This document shows, piece by piece, positions 14,786 to 23,100 of a DNA stretch of 37,004 nt. Under the pieces are notes generated by a model that ran no database searches, had not been told where the DNA came from, and saw nothing but the letters and a program-made list of their open reading frames with translations. The translations under genes and the position numbers were made by a program. The number at the start of each line of letters is the position of its first letter. The first letter of the stretch is position 1. The stretch comes from JAUVUV01 sp964548275 (lineage in GTDB: Bacteria > Gemmatimonadota > Glassbacteria > GWA2-58-10). The stretch spans positions 1 to 37,004 of the forward strand of contig CAZJQI010000044.1 in NCBI GenBank assembly GCA_964548275.1. Direction: 5' to 3'.

Positions 14786-14867
14786 CGGTTCATTTTAAAC
14801 GTATGATTCATAGATAAACAGAATAGCATATTAAAATGCAGCAACCAGTGAAGGTCTAGCAAAAAAC

Positions 14868-14896
14868 TTGAAAAAGTAGATTGGTTTTATTAAAAT
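14868..14896 (+). promoter_or_regulatory. Promoter of the tRNA-Glu gene
   Basis: TTGAAA (14868-14873), exactly 17 bases, TAAAAT (14891-14896). The predicted start lies about 15 bases before the mature 5' end of the tRNA. Confidence 0.6.
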
Positions 14897-14918
14897 TATA
14901 AATATATTGGACTTGTAA

Positions 14919-14994
14919 GGCCCCTTCGTCTAGTGGCCTAGGACGCGTGGTTCTCAGCCACGAAACAGGGGTTCGATTCCCCTAGGGGCTACCA
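14919..14994 (+). tRNA. tRNA-Glu (anticodon CTC)
   Basis: A complete 76-base cloverleaf with encoded CCA. The acceptor stem GGCCCCT pairs with AGGGGCT, closing with a G-U. The D-arm is GTCT/GGAC around AGTGGCCTA, the anticodon stem is CGTGG/CCACG with loop TTCTCAG (anticodon CTC at 34-36), and the T-arm is AGGGG-TTCGATT-CCCCT. The 5' CCCCTTCGTCTAG core matches bacterial tRNA-Glu. It reads GAG codons; a second tRNA-Glu (TTC) is expected elsewhere in the genome. Confidence 0.97.
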
Positions 14995-14998
14995 CATG

Positions 14999-15027
14999 AA
15001 AAACCCGCCTTCACAAGGCGGGTTTTT
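14999..15027. terminator. Bidirectional rho-independent terminator
   Basis: Perfect 13-base arms (14999-15011 and 15015-15027) around loop CAC: A-tract, CCCGCCTT, loop, AAGGCGGG, T-tract. It ends the tRNA on the plus strand and, because the A/T tracts are symmetric, also the convergent DUF4922 gene, which stops at 15044 on the minus strand. Confidence 0.93.
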
Positions 15028-15043
15028 CTTTATGCGGGGTAGT

Positions 15044-16093
15044 TCATTTTCTTTCCTCGAGCTCTTCACTCAGTGCTGCAAAGTGGTTTTCAGGCAAACA
15101 GATTTCCTCGTAAATGGAGCGCATTTTTCTCCCGTCGAGCCTGATAAAATCCTCCCGACGGGGCAGGATCACCAGTCCTGACATGTCCGCTGCCCCGGGG
15201 CTGACCATGCAGCGCTGTTCTCCTTTCAGATAAAAGCAGGAGGGCCTGTGGCGGTATCTCGGGTGAACGACAACAACCGGTACTTCTCCCACACCTCGTT
15301 TGAAAACGGCCAGATTGAGTTCGGGTTCATCGCTTTGCTCTTTTCCGCCTTGCCGGTTGAGAGCAGCGATAGTTTGGTCGAAAAGCTTTTCAGCATGGGA
15401 GTAAGTTTTGCCGTAAAGGAAGATACGCTGGGGCAGCTCCTGCTGGAACAGAATCCCCGAACACGATTTACTCGCAGGCGGTAACTGGCGCACCAGCGGC
15501 ACTTGGCCCGGATGGGTAGCCTGGATGTGGAGGTGGTCTGGAATGGAGGCTCCACTTTGCGGGCCGTTATAGAAGGTGGCAAGTCCGGTGAGTTCAGTGA
15601 AGCGGAGTATATCTTTCAATATTCCTCTTGCTGTCTGAGGCCTGTGCTGCCTGTGGATCAGAACCATGTGCTCGCGTAAAATCGGCAAGGGGTTACAGAC
15701 AAGGAGCCAGTGTTCTGTGAACGGCAGGGCTTTCTGCGGTTGGTGAAGGTTATGCGGGCAAAGGGGACATGGACGTTTGGCGATTTCTTCCCTGTTGGTG
15801 GAAGCTGTTACATTTACCAGGCGGGCCGGGTTGTACTGAAGTTTTACTCTGCGCCCGGCTACACGGATGTTGCGTATCTCCGTTTTAGCTACATTCTCCA
15901 CCGCAAGCTTCAATTGCGGCCACTGGCTTGTCTGCTGTTCGTATAGTGCGCAAACAGCCTTTTTCAGCCCCTTTTCCTCGCCCTCGCGCCGGAGAATTTT
16001 CACCCCGGGGTGAAATAATTTCTCAGTCCAGTTTTTTGTTTCTTCTCTGAGCCTGTCTTCTCGATTGGATTCATTCATCACTGGATCTCTCAT
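15044..16093 (-). CDS. DUF4922 / HIT-like nucleotidyltransferase or phosphorylase
   Basis: Belongs to the DUF4922 family, related to Ap4A phosphorylase and GDP-sugar phosphorylases of the HIT/GalT superfamily. These transfer or phosphorolyse a nucleoside monophosphate through a covalent histidine. The sequence has C-P-L-C-P-H-N-L at 109-116 (possible zinc or substrate motif), N-P-L-P-I-L-R-E-H-M-V-L-I (about 134-146), and Y-N-G-P-Q-S-G-A-S-I-P-D-H-L-H-I-Q (175-191) with the catalytic H-x-H-x-Q. No signal peptide is seen, so it should be cytosolic. It follows the DUF4091 gene by 40 bp on the same strand. The start is uncertain: ATG 16093 and ATG 16078 are both in frame, and an AGGAGG lies 18 bases upstream, too far for either. 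Substrate unknown; a nucleotide sugar is likely. Confidence 0.82.
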   Translation of the reverse strand: MRDPVMNESNREDRLREETKNWTEKLFHPGVKILRREGEEKGLKKAVCALYEQQTSQWPQLKLAVENVAKTEIRNIRVAGRRVKLQYNPARLVNVTASTNREEIAKRPCPLCPHNLHQPQKALPFTEHWLLVCNPLPILREHMVLIHRQHRPQTARGILKDILRFTELTGLATFYNGPQSGASIPDHLHIQATHPGQVPLVRQLPPASKSCSGILFQQELPQRIFLYGKTYSHAEKLFDQTIAALNRQGGKEQSDEPELNLAVFKRGVGEVPVVVVHPRYRHRPSCFYLKGEQRCMVSPGAADMSGLVILPRREDFIRLDGRKMRSIYEEICLPENHFAALSEELEERK

Positions 16094-16133
16094 CTTCCAC
16101 AGATTTTTCAGCCTCCTGGCTTAGCAGCTCATC

Positions 16134-18059
16134 TCACCTGGCAAGAGCTTTTTCGATCATTTCAGCGACCTCTATCACGGCTGCATCCCAGCTAGCCGGG
16201 TCGTAGTTCCAGATAGCCAGGTTGCCGATCGAGCTATCGCCGAACGGCTCATGGATAATCTTGTTCACAACGGCATCGGCGCGATCCGTATTGCAGTCAA
16301 GCTTGCTCAGCAGGCGGAAATATTCGTACTCTTCCACACCGTCGCGCATTGCCTTGAGCCGCAAGCTCGGGCAGGGCGCGTTCACCCGCGGAACGATCCC
16401 CGGGCTGTAGACCGCCAGCGCATTGCCGTTATAGCGGCGGTAGCTCAAAGGCCCGGTGCCGTGGTCACGGAAATAGTCTTTCCATGTTTCAGAGTTGTAC
16501 CAGGCTGAGCGCCAGGAGCTACCGATCCCCCAACTGCACCAGGTGAGAGTGCGGTATTTCCAGCAGCTCCAGCTTATCGCCCGCTCGTTGACCAGGGGGA
16601 GGTCCATGAAAGTGGAACTTCCGCACCAGCCGTTTTCGGCTCTTTCATAAAGCATCGGGCCGTAGAGCCAGTCCTGGACCCCGAGCTTACGGTAAGCCTC
16701 GATTGTCGGCATGTTGTAGCCTATCGTGTGGCAGCACCAGTAATCGATAGCGTCGTGGATCACTTTCATCGCCTCTTCACTGTAGCTGCCGTCAACCCGG
16801 TACTTGCTTTCCTGGAAATGCTTGTCGAAGATCTTGCCCCAGAAATCCATCCGGTCCCAGGCCTCGGGGAAATACGACTCGTCCAGCCCGTTCAGGTAAA
16901 CGATTAACCTGGTCTTGTCCGAGTCGGCCATTGAAAGGATATGTTCGCGCACCTGGCGGATCGCCTCCACATAAGTGGCCACGTTCTCAGGCTTTCGCTC
17001 CACATCCGGTGTTCCGATATCAGGCCAGCCCCTGGTGCCGTGCTTGCCGTACACGTCGAAGGGAAGCACATACTGCTCTATCGGTTCACCGTATCCCGGC
17101 CCCCGGTAGCCGTACTTTTCTGTGAAAGCCTCACCGGTAAAATATTTTTTCAGCCGTTTATCGTGTCCAGCCCAGTCAATAGTTACCGCTCCGTCACCGG
17201 ATAATGAAATGGACGGGGTGTAGGTGGGATCGGCAGGCACAACGCGATGTTTCTTGAACAATTGATAGACCTGAAGCTCAACAGCTTCGTTCATTTGCCG
17301 CAGGAAGCCCTCATGTTGAAGGTTCCCGGCGAGCCTGTTCTGGTTGGGAATCGCAAAGTTCCAGACCCTGAGTTTTACCGGCAGCACCTTTCTCCGCCCG
17401 CTGATTCTTACGATTATCTCGCTGGAATATTCACCCGCCGGGGCGGCTTGCTCCTGGAAAGGCACATACTGGTCGATCCAGATCAAAAGGAAACGCTGGT
17501 TGTCGATCCGGTTCCTGAAATCAGGCAGTTCCAGAGGGTAGATCAGCCTGTTCATCCGGGACACGTCCTGCTGGATCAGCTCAAGCGGAATCAGCGCATC
17601 CGGGTACCAGCCCGGGCCGAGACTGCCTCTTTCATAGCCAGTGGAGTGTTTTTTTACCTCTATCGCCCATTCGAGGAACAGCTCGGGTTCGAAATCGAGG
17701 GTCTTGCCGCCCATTTTAAAGGGTTTTATCTCCACGATTATATCGTAAAGGGTTGTATCGGAGAGATTTTCCACCACCAGTTGGAAGGAAATATACTCGC
17801 CGCGGGCTGCATGAAGGCTCACCTGGCCGCTGTCATAGATCCAGTTTTTTCCCAGGATCTCGCCCAGTGGCTCCATCCGGTAGATCCCGGCACCGTCATC
17901 GATAACTCTGCCGCTTGACGGATCAAGTCGCACCGAGGAGGGCAGGGCGGAAATCGACCATTTTGAGCTGCTTTCTCCAGCGCACACGACCGAGACAACA
18001 ACCGCCGGCAAACAGATACACGCGGCGAAACAAAAAATGCGGACTATTTTCCTAAACAT
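16134..18059 (-). CDS. Secreted DUF4091 protein (glycoside-hydrolase-like)
   Basis: A large exported protein with a signal peptide (IVRIFCFAACICLPAVVVSVVCA). An N-terminal beta-sandwich-like part (to about 230) with S-L-H-A-A-R-G-E-Y-I-S-F-Q-L-V-V is followed by a catalytic-barrel-like part. The C-terminal DUF4091 region shows W-x-x-G-x-S-W-R-S-A-W-Y, G-N-A-L-A-V-Y-S-P-G and the diagnostic P-S-L-R-L-K-A-M-R-D-G-V-E-E-Y-E-Y. DUF4091 proteins are thought to act on polysaccharides, but no activity is proven. The frame opens at GTG 18071; ATG 18059 has GGAG eight bases upstream and gives a normal signal peptide, so I use it. It diverges from the M14 peptidase gene across 144-200 bp. With the DUF4922 gene it forms a two-gene unit, possibly secreted glycan cleavage plus nucleotide-sugar handling. 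Confidence 0.85.
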   Translation of the reverse strand: MFRKIVRIFCFAACICLPAVVVSVVCAGESSSKWSISALPSSVRLDPSSGRVIDDGAGIYRMEPLGEILGKNWIYDSGQVSLHAARGEYISFQLVVENLSDTTLYDIIVEIKPFKMGGKTLDFEPELFLEWAIEVKKHSTGYERGSLGPGWYPDALIPLELIQQDVSRMNRLIYPLELPDFRNRIDNQRFLLIWIDQYVPFQEQAAPAGEYSSEIIVRISGRRKVLPVKLRVWNFAIPNQNRLAGNLQHEGFLRQMNEAVELQVYQLFKKHRVVPADPTYTPSISLSGDGAVTIDWAGHDKRLKKYFTGEAFTEKYGYRGPGYGEPIEQYVLPFDVYGKHGTRGWPDIGTPDVERKPENVATYVEAIRQVREHILSMADSDKTRLIVYLNGLDESYFPEAWDRMDFWGKIFDKHFQESKYRVDGSYSEEAMKVIHDAIDYWCCHTIGYNMPTIEAYRKLGVQDWLYGPMLYERAENGWCGSSTFMDLPLVNERAISWSCWKYRTLTWCSWGIGSSWRSAWYNSETWKDYFRDHGTGPLSYRRYNGNALAVYSPGIVPRVNAPCPSLRLKAMRDGVEEYEYFRLLSKLDCNTDRADAVVNKIIHEPFGDSSIGNLAIWNYDPASWDAAVIEVAEMIEKALAR

Positions 18060-18249
18060 CTTAATCTCCACAAGTTAAATGTGATCAATCCAGAGTGGTG
18101 AAATGGATGAATAAAAAACTAAGATAGGTCTTAATTTATTACAAGAATATTACAGACTAAAGCAAATATATTGACAGCCTGGCTTAAACTTGCAAACTTT
18201 CGATGAAATCTCATTGGCAGAATACCACCTTGAAAAAAATAAATTTACC

Positions 18250-18254
18250 GGAGG
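18250..18254 (+). promoter_or_regulatory. Ribosome binding site that sets a TTG start
   Basis: GGAGG (18250-18254) lies five bases before an in-frame TTG (18260). The upstream ATG at 18203 has no purine-rich patch and would add 19 mostly polar residues before the signal peptide. Confidence 0.65.
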
Positions 18255-18259
18255 TTAAG

Positions 18260-20812
18260 TTGGCAACAGGTAAAAGGTTTTACTCGTGGATGAGTTATGT
18301 TATCGCTTTTATCCTGTTCCAGGTTTCTGTCCTGTTTGCGCTGACCTCCCCAGAGGACTTCCTGGGTCACCGGGTGGGAGCCGACCGTAAGCTTGCCCGG
18401 TACGATAAGGTTATCACTTATCTGAAAAAATTGAGCAGGGAATCAGACCGGGTGCATTACGTGACTGTGGGTAAAAGTACGCTCGGAAAACCGCTGGGGC
18501 TTGTGGTTGTCTCCACTGAAGAAAATATGAGGAATATCAATAAATATCTCGCAATCAGCCGCACGCTGACAGATCCCCGTAAGATCAGCAAATCTGAGGC
18601 GATGTCCCTGGCCAGGCAGTCCAAGGTGTTCCTCCTGTTGCTCTGTAACCAGCATAGTACCGAAATCGCCTCCTCGAATATGGTGATGGAACTGGCCTAT
18701 GACCTGGCAAGAGGCTTTGACCCGGAGGTGGAACAGGCTCTCCAGGATGTTTTCGTGATGGTCGTGCCCTCGGCCAACCCGGATGGCCAGACAATGATTG
18801 TCGACTATTACAACAAGTATCTCGGCACTGAATATGAGGGTGGAGGCTTGCCCTGGCTCTACAACCACTATGCAGGCCATGACAACAACCGCGACTGGTT
18901 TTTCCTGAACCTGGCAGAGACCGAGGCCCTGGTGAATGTGATGTACAGGAATTGGTTCCCCCAGGTGCTGGTGGATGTGCACCAGATGGGAATGACCGGT
19001 GTGCGGATGTTTGTCCCTCCTTTTTTCGATCCACCCAATCCGAACAACCATTACCTGATCTGGAACCAGATCGAACTTCTCGGCGTTTACATGAAATACC
19101 GGCTTGCCGAGGCAGGCAAAAAGGGTGTGATCAACAATGCCTATTACTCCGGCTGGTACCAGGGGAGCGTACGCCCGAACGCCACTCAGCACCACATTAC
19201 CGCCCTGCTCACCGAGAGCGCCAGCGTGCGGATTGCCAGCCCCATATTTGTCGATCCGGCGGAACTGCAGGGTACCCAGAAGGGACTGCCCGAGTATGGG
19301 GTTAAAATGAATTTCACCGATCCCTGGCCTGGAGGATGGTGGCGCTTGAGAGATATTGTCGAGTACCAGCTTGTCGCTTTCAAGGCCATGGTCGAGGCGT
19401 GCTCCGCCAACCGCCTTCAGCTCATGCGGAATTTCTACCGGATGGCCGCCGAGACTATAGATTTGCCAGAGCAGGGAGCGCCGTACGCCTACCTCGTGCA
19501 CCCGAATCAGCACAACCCGGGCAGCACCGCGCGGATGCTCAAGATATTCGAACGCACAGCTTGCGAAATCCACTGGGCCAAACGTTCCTTTACCGCTGAG
19601 GGCCGGGTCTGGCCTGAAGGCACGATCGTGCTGAAAGTCGGTCAGCCTTACGGAAGGTTTGTCAAGGATCTGCTGGAGAGGAAACCTTACCCGGATTTAC
19701 GCAAATACTCCGGGGGCCCCCCAATGCCGCCGTATGACAATGCCGCCTGGACGGTTTCCCTGATGATGGGCGTGGACGTGGCCGAGGTCGCCGAGCCGTT
19801 TGATGCCGAGCTCGAGCTGCTGGATAAAGCCCCCCTGCCGCCAGCCTATGCTAATGGGTCGCCCGCACTGCTCGATTGCCGGGACAACAATTCTTACTGC
19901 GCGGTGAACATGCTCCTGCCCAGAATGGCCAGAGTGTACCGCTCTGACATGGCTGTCGAGGCAGAGGGCGAAAGCTTTCCTCCAGGCTGTTTCCTGGTCG
20001 AGGCAAGGACGAGTTTACTGAAAAGAGTAGCAAAAGCTGCCGGGGTGTCTTTCAGACAAATCCGTGTAATGCCCGACAAAGGGAGAACGGTTCTCAGGCC
20101 CGGAAAGATCGGCCTCTACCGTGGATGGGTCGCCAGTATGGACGAGGGCTGGACACGCCTGGTGCTCGACCTGTTCGATTTCAACTATGAGCGTCTGGAC
20201 AATGAAAGGGTGAGAAAGGGTAAGCTTCTTGAGGAATACTCGGTGATTATCCTGCCCAGCCTGGGCGTGGATGCGATTGTCAAAGGGCATGAGGGAATCG
20301 GCTGGCCGCCGGAGTACCGCGGCGGAATAGGGAAAGAAGGGGTCGATAACCTTAAAGAGTTCGTTGAGCAGGGTGGTATGCTTATCGCCTTGAGACAAGC
20401 CTGCCGCCTGGTAACCGAGGAGTTCGAAATCCCTGTTTACGAGGAACGGCTAGGCAAAGATTTCTACTGCCCGGGCTCCCTGATCAGGCTCGAGGTGGAC
20501 AGTAATCACTCTCTGGCTTACGGCATGCCCGAAAAAACCGCCGGGTTCTATTCCGGTGGTGTGATCCTCGGAACAGAACTTCCTCTGGCAGGAGGCCCTG
20601 ACCGCCGGGTGGTAGCCCGCTACGGCAGCGAGGATATTCTGCTGTCTGGCTGGATTCTCGGCGAGAAAAATATATACGGCAAGCCGGCGGTGGTGGATGT
20701 AAGCATGGGAAAGGGCAATATCGTGCTTTGCGGCCTTGGTGTGCAGAACAGGGCCCAGACCTGGGGCACGTTCAAGCTGCTGTTTAACGCGATTTTCAAA
20801 GGCTATAAGTGA
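18260..20812 (+). CDS. Secreted M14-family zinc carboxypeptidase
   Basis: A metallocarboxypeptidase with a signal peptide (MSYVIAFILFQVSVLFA). Numbering from base 18203, zinc ligands are H151 and E154 in N-Q-H-S-T-E and H260 in V-D-V-H-Q-M-G. The catalytic glutamate is E338 in A-L-L-T-E-S-A-S, and N-N-R-D-W (228-232) is the arginine-bearing substrate loop. Residues beyond about 640 (S-V-I-I-L-P-S-L-G... F-V-E-Q-G-G-M-L-I-A-L) look like a class-I glutamine-amidotransferase/DJ-1 fold, a usual C-terminal partner in this subfamily. I place the start at TTG 18260. It is the first gene of a long plus-strand run, with 131 bp before the next. A TTGACA at 18171-18176 lacks a good -10. Confidence 0.88.
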   Translation: MATGKRFYSWMSYVIAFILFQVSVLFALTSPEDFLGHRVGADRKLARYDKVITYLKKLSRESDRVHYVTVGKSTLGKPLGLVVVSTEENMRNINKYLAISRTLTDPRKISKSEAMSLARQSKVFLLLLCNQHSTEIASSNMVMELAYDLARGFDPEVEQALQDVFVMVVPSANPDGQTMIVDYYNKYLGTEYEGGGLPWLYNHYAGHDNNRDWFFLNLAETEALVNVMYRNWFPQVLVDVHQMGMTGVRMFVPPFFDPPNPNNHYLIWNQIELLGVYMKYRLAEAGKKGVINNAYYSGWYQGSVRPNATQHHITALLTESASVRIASPIFVDPAELQGTQKGLPEYGVKMNFTDPWPGGWWRLRDIVEYQLVAFKAMVEACSANRLQLMRNFYRMAAETIDLPEQGAPYAYLVHPNQHNPGSTARMLKIFERTACEIHWAKRSFTAEGRVWPEGTIVLKVGQPYGRFVKDLLERKPYPDLRKYSGGPPMPPYDNAAWTVSLMMGVDVAEVAEPFDAELELLDKAPLPPAYANGSPALLDCRDNNSYCAVNMLLPRMARVYRSDMAVEAEGESFPPGCFLVEARTSLLKRVAKAAGVSFRQIRVMPDKGRTVLRPGKIGLYRGWVASMDEGWTRLVLDLFDFNYERLDNERVRKGKLLEEYSVIILPSLGVDAIVKGHEGIGWPPEYRGGIGKEGVDNLKEFVEQGGMLIALRQACRLVTEEFEIPVYEERLGKDFYCPGSLIRLEVDSNHSLAYGMPEKTAGFYSGGVILGTELPLAGGPDRRVVARYGSEDILLSGWILGEKNIYGKPAVVDVSMGKGNIVLCGLGVQNRAQTWGTFKLLFNAIFKGYK

Positions 20813-20859
20813 AAATATCAGCAATAGCTGTCCCTTGACGCTGTTTTTATCAGTTGCTT

Positions 20860-20887
20860 TTGATTTATCCCGCTTCTGCCTCATAAT
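20860..20887 (+). promoter_or_regulatory. Candidate promoter for the alpha/beta hydrolase-hypE pair
   Basis: TTGATT (20860-20865), 16 bases, CATAAT (20882-20887), about 57 bases before the next start codon. A moderate match. Confidence 0.35.
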
Positions 20888-20943
20888 AAAGTAGAAGGAT
20901 CGCAACTCTTTTGTGACTTTTTTCTTAAAAGGGTTTTGAGTCA

Positions 20944-23100
20944 ATGACCAGCGATTTTCGGACGCATTTTCCAGTTGGTCTCTTAAAAAGCTTGCTCACC
21001 CATCGGCTGATTACGGTGGGTGTTTTCTTTGCCGCTCTAAGCTTGATCTCGCTCCCTGACTGTGCAAGAAAGAAAGCCATTAAGCCGGTTTCGGGGGTTA
21101 GCGGGCTGACTATCGAACGCCGGATACTGCTCGGAGAGGGGGTATCTTTCGGTGCTGCAGGGTCCTACGAAACCCTGACAGGCAAGGTCCACTATGTGCT
21201 CGACCCTGAGGATGAGCGCAACAGGCGGGTCACTGATGTCCGGTTCGCTGCAGGTGCAGACCGCCTGGTGCGTTACAGCGCGGATATTATTATCGTCAAG
21301 CCTACAGACACAGCGCGAGGCAACGGTGCTCTTTTCTACCATGTGGTCAACCGGGGCAGCTATGACAGCCGGGTGCTAGAGGGTGCGCCCTGGGCCGGAG
21401 TGGCCTCCTCGGTATGCGGCAGCACAGAGCGTATGGGCAGGTTGATGAAACAGGGATTCACCATTGTTTTCTCCGGGTGGCAGGATGATGTATTAGCCGA
21501 AAACGGCCGGTTAAGACTCTATGCGCCTGAGGCCTTAAATAACGGCAGCCCCATGCCGGGACACGTTCTGGCCGAAATACAGACTGACAGCGTGGTAAAG
21601 ATCGCCTATCTTGGAGACTCAGGCCACAGAGCTTACCCGGTGGATTCCATGCATGCAGCCGAAGCCGAGATGCGCGTGCACCAAACCCACGCCGACCCCG
21701 GCACACTGATCGACCGCGAAAGCTGGAGCTTTGCGCGTGTCGATGAAAACAGCCGGGTGCAGCAAGACAGCGTACATGTCTACTATGCTCAGGGGTTTGA
21801 GCCGTCCAGATTCTATACCGTACGCTACCGCACCCACCGTTCACCCTTAATGAGTCTCTGTTTCCCGGCGGTGCGGGACCTGGTTACATTTCTCACCAGC
21901 ACGGACACCCTGAACCCCCTGCTGGAGGATGACGGCGAGTGCCCGATCCGCTGGAGGCTGGCCTATGGTTCGAGCCAGTGCGGCCGTTTCCTGCGCGATT
22001 TTCTCTACCAGGGATTCAACAGCGGACTTGACAGCCACAGGGTTTTCCACGGGATGCTGCCCAACGTGCCGGGATGCCGGATGGGCTTTTTCAACTACCG
22101 ACACGCCCAGCCCTCCCGCGCCTGGGGATTTTACCCCAATTTCGATTTCCCCTTCACCCACTTTCCCACTACCGACCCGGTTACCGGCAAGACCAGCGGA
22201 ATCCTCGAAGCGGTGCCCGACTCGTTCCAGCCAAAGATAGCCTGTATCCATCACTCGGGTGAATACTGGTCCAGCGGCGCGGCCCTGACCCACACGGATG
22301 TACAGGGAATCGAAAATATAGAGATCCCGCCCAACGTAAGAATTTACACGATCAGCGGTACAGCCCACGGCTACGCGGAGCTGGCCGGCGGCCGTCCCGA
22401 GCCGGCACCCGGATATTATCTGCCGTGCAATCCCAACGCGGCTCATTTTATCGAGGTGCCCCTGCTGGAGGCTCTCGCGCGCTGGGTGATGTTCAACCAG
22501 CCGCCTCCGCCGAGCAGCTACCCGCGTATCGACAGGGATGAGCTCGTAGCAGTGGAGATGTTCAGTTTCCCCGCAGTTCCGGATGTGGAGGCACCGGTGC
22601 TTGTCGAGCTGCACCCCCGTTTCGAATGGGGAGAGCGTTTCGAGCAGGGAATACTGGACAATGCCCTGCCTGGAATCGGCCCGCTGTATCCGAATCTCGT
22701 GCCTGTAGTCGGCCCGGACGGCAACGAGGTGGCAGGTATCCGCTCCCCGCATGTTGCTGTGCCGCTGGCAAGCTACACAGGATGGAATTACCCGAAAGAC
22801 TTCGATGGCGCCGAGAACACGGTTGCTTCCCGGCTTAGCGGCGCCTGGCTACCGTTTTGCAAGGACCGTCAGGAGAAAATAAGCCGTGGTGACAGCCGCA
22901 AAAGCCTCGCAGAGCTTTATAAGGGGAGGGGAGATTACCTGGACAGGCTTCGCCGCTATGCGGAAAAGCTGGTCGATCAGGGCCTGATGCTCGCAGAGGA
23001 TGTCGATCTGGTTCTCGAACAGGGCGGAGCAATGTATGATTTCGTTTCCAGCCAGGGAGCCTGGAAAAAGGACTCCGGCTTTAACGAGAGGGTTGACTGA
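20944..23100 (+). CDS. Exported alpha/beta hydrolase (Abhydrolase_10-type)
   Basis: A 718-residue protein of the alpha/beta-hydrolase-domain group, whose members are poorly characterised secreted esterases or related enzymes. The nucleophile elbow is G342-S-S344-Q-C-G-R-F-L-R-D-F-L-Y-Q-G-F-N, with S344 the likely nucleophile; the following R-F-L-R-D-F-L-Y is diagnostic. G-A-A-G-S-Y-E-T-L-T-G and V-N-R-G near the start also fit, and H-G-Y-A-E may carry the histidine. The N-terminus has a hydrophobic segment (ITVGVFFAALSLISLPDC) that exports or anchors it; the cysteine is not in a good lipobox. Its TGA is followed directly by the GTG start of hypE, so translation of the two is probably coupled. 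Substrate unknown. Confidence 0.82.
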   Translation: MTSDFRTHFPVGLLKSLLTHRLITVGVFFAALSLISLPDCARKKAIKPVSGVSGLTIERRILLGEGVSFGAAGSYETLTGKVHYVLDPEDERNRRVTDVRFAAGADRLVRYSADIIIVKPTDTARGNGALFYHVVNRGSYDSRVLEGAPWAGVASSVCGSTERMGRLMKQGFTIVFSGWQDDVLAENGRLRLYAPEALNNGSPMPGHVLAEIQTDSVVKIAYLGDSGHRAYPVDSMHAAEAEMRVHQTHADPGTLIDRESWSFARVDENSRVQQDSVHVYYAQGFEPSRFYTVRYRTHRSPLMSLCFPAVRDLVTFLTSTDTLNPLLEDDGECPIRWRLAYGSSQCGRFLRDFLYQGFNSGLDSHRVFHGMLPNVPGCRMGFFNYRHAQPSRAWGFYPNFDFPFTHFPTTDPVTGKTSGILEAVPDSFQPKIACIHHSGEYWSSGAALTHTDVQGIENIEIPPNVRIYTISGTAHGYAELAGGRPEPAPGYYLPCNPNAAHFIEVPLLEALARWVMFNQPPPPSSYPRIDRDELVAVEMFSFPAVPDVEAPVLVELHPRFEWGERFEQGILDNALPGIGPLYPNLVPVVGPDGNEVAGIRSPHVAVPLASYTGWNYPKDFDGAENTVASRLSGAWLPFCKDRQEKISRGDSRKSLAELYKGRGDYLDRLRRYAEKLVDQGLMLAEDVDLVLEQGGAMYDFVSSQGAWKKDSGFNERVD

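Larger units (their letters stand above)
14339..14867. other. Intergenic stretch with hairpins and direct repeats
   Basis: About 530 bases between the HD-GYP gene (minus) and the tRNA promoter. It contains two GC-rich hairpins with a shared core, a direct repeat of a C-run/G-run module, and no credible gene. Short frames that cross the repeats (for example 14529-14762) translate to repeat-like N-S-P-L-S-R-G-E-T-G-G and are rejected. Confidence 0.6.

Noticed and set aside
18171..18199. Consensus TTGACA upstream of the M14 gene
   Set aside because: The hexamer at the right spacing (AAACTT) is a poor -10, so I did not list it as a promoter.
20995..21063. Lipobox in the alpha/beta hydrolase leader (cysteine after LISLPD)
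   Set aside because: The residues before the cysteine (L-P-D) do not fit the [LVI][ASTVI][GAS]C rule.
21847..22752. 301-codon minus-strand frame inside the alpha/beta hydrolase
   Set aside because: Antisense shadow of a GC-rich gene; no recognisable domain or start signal.
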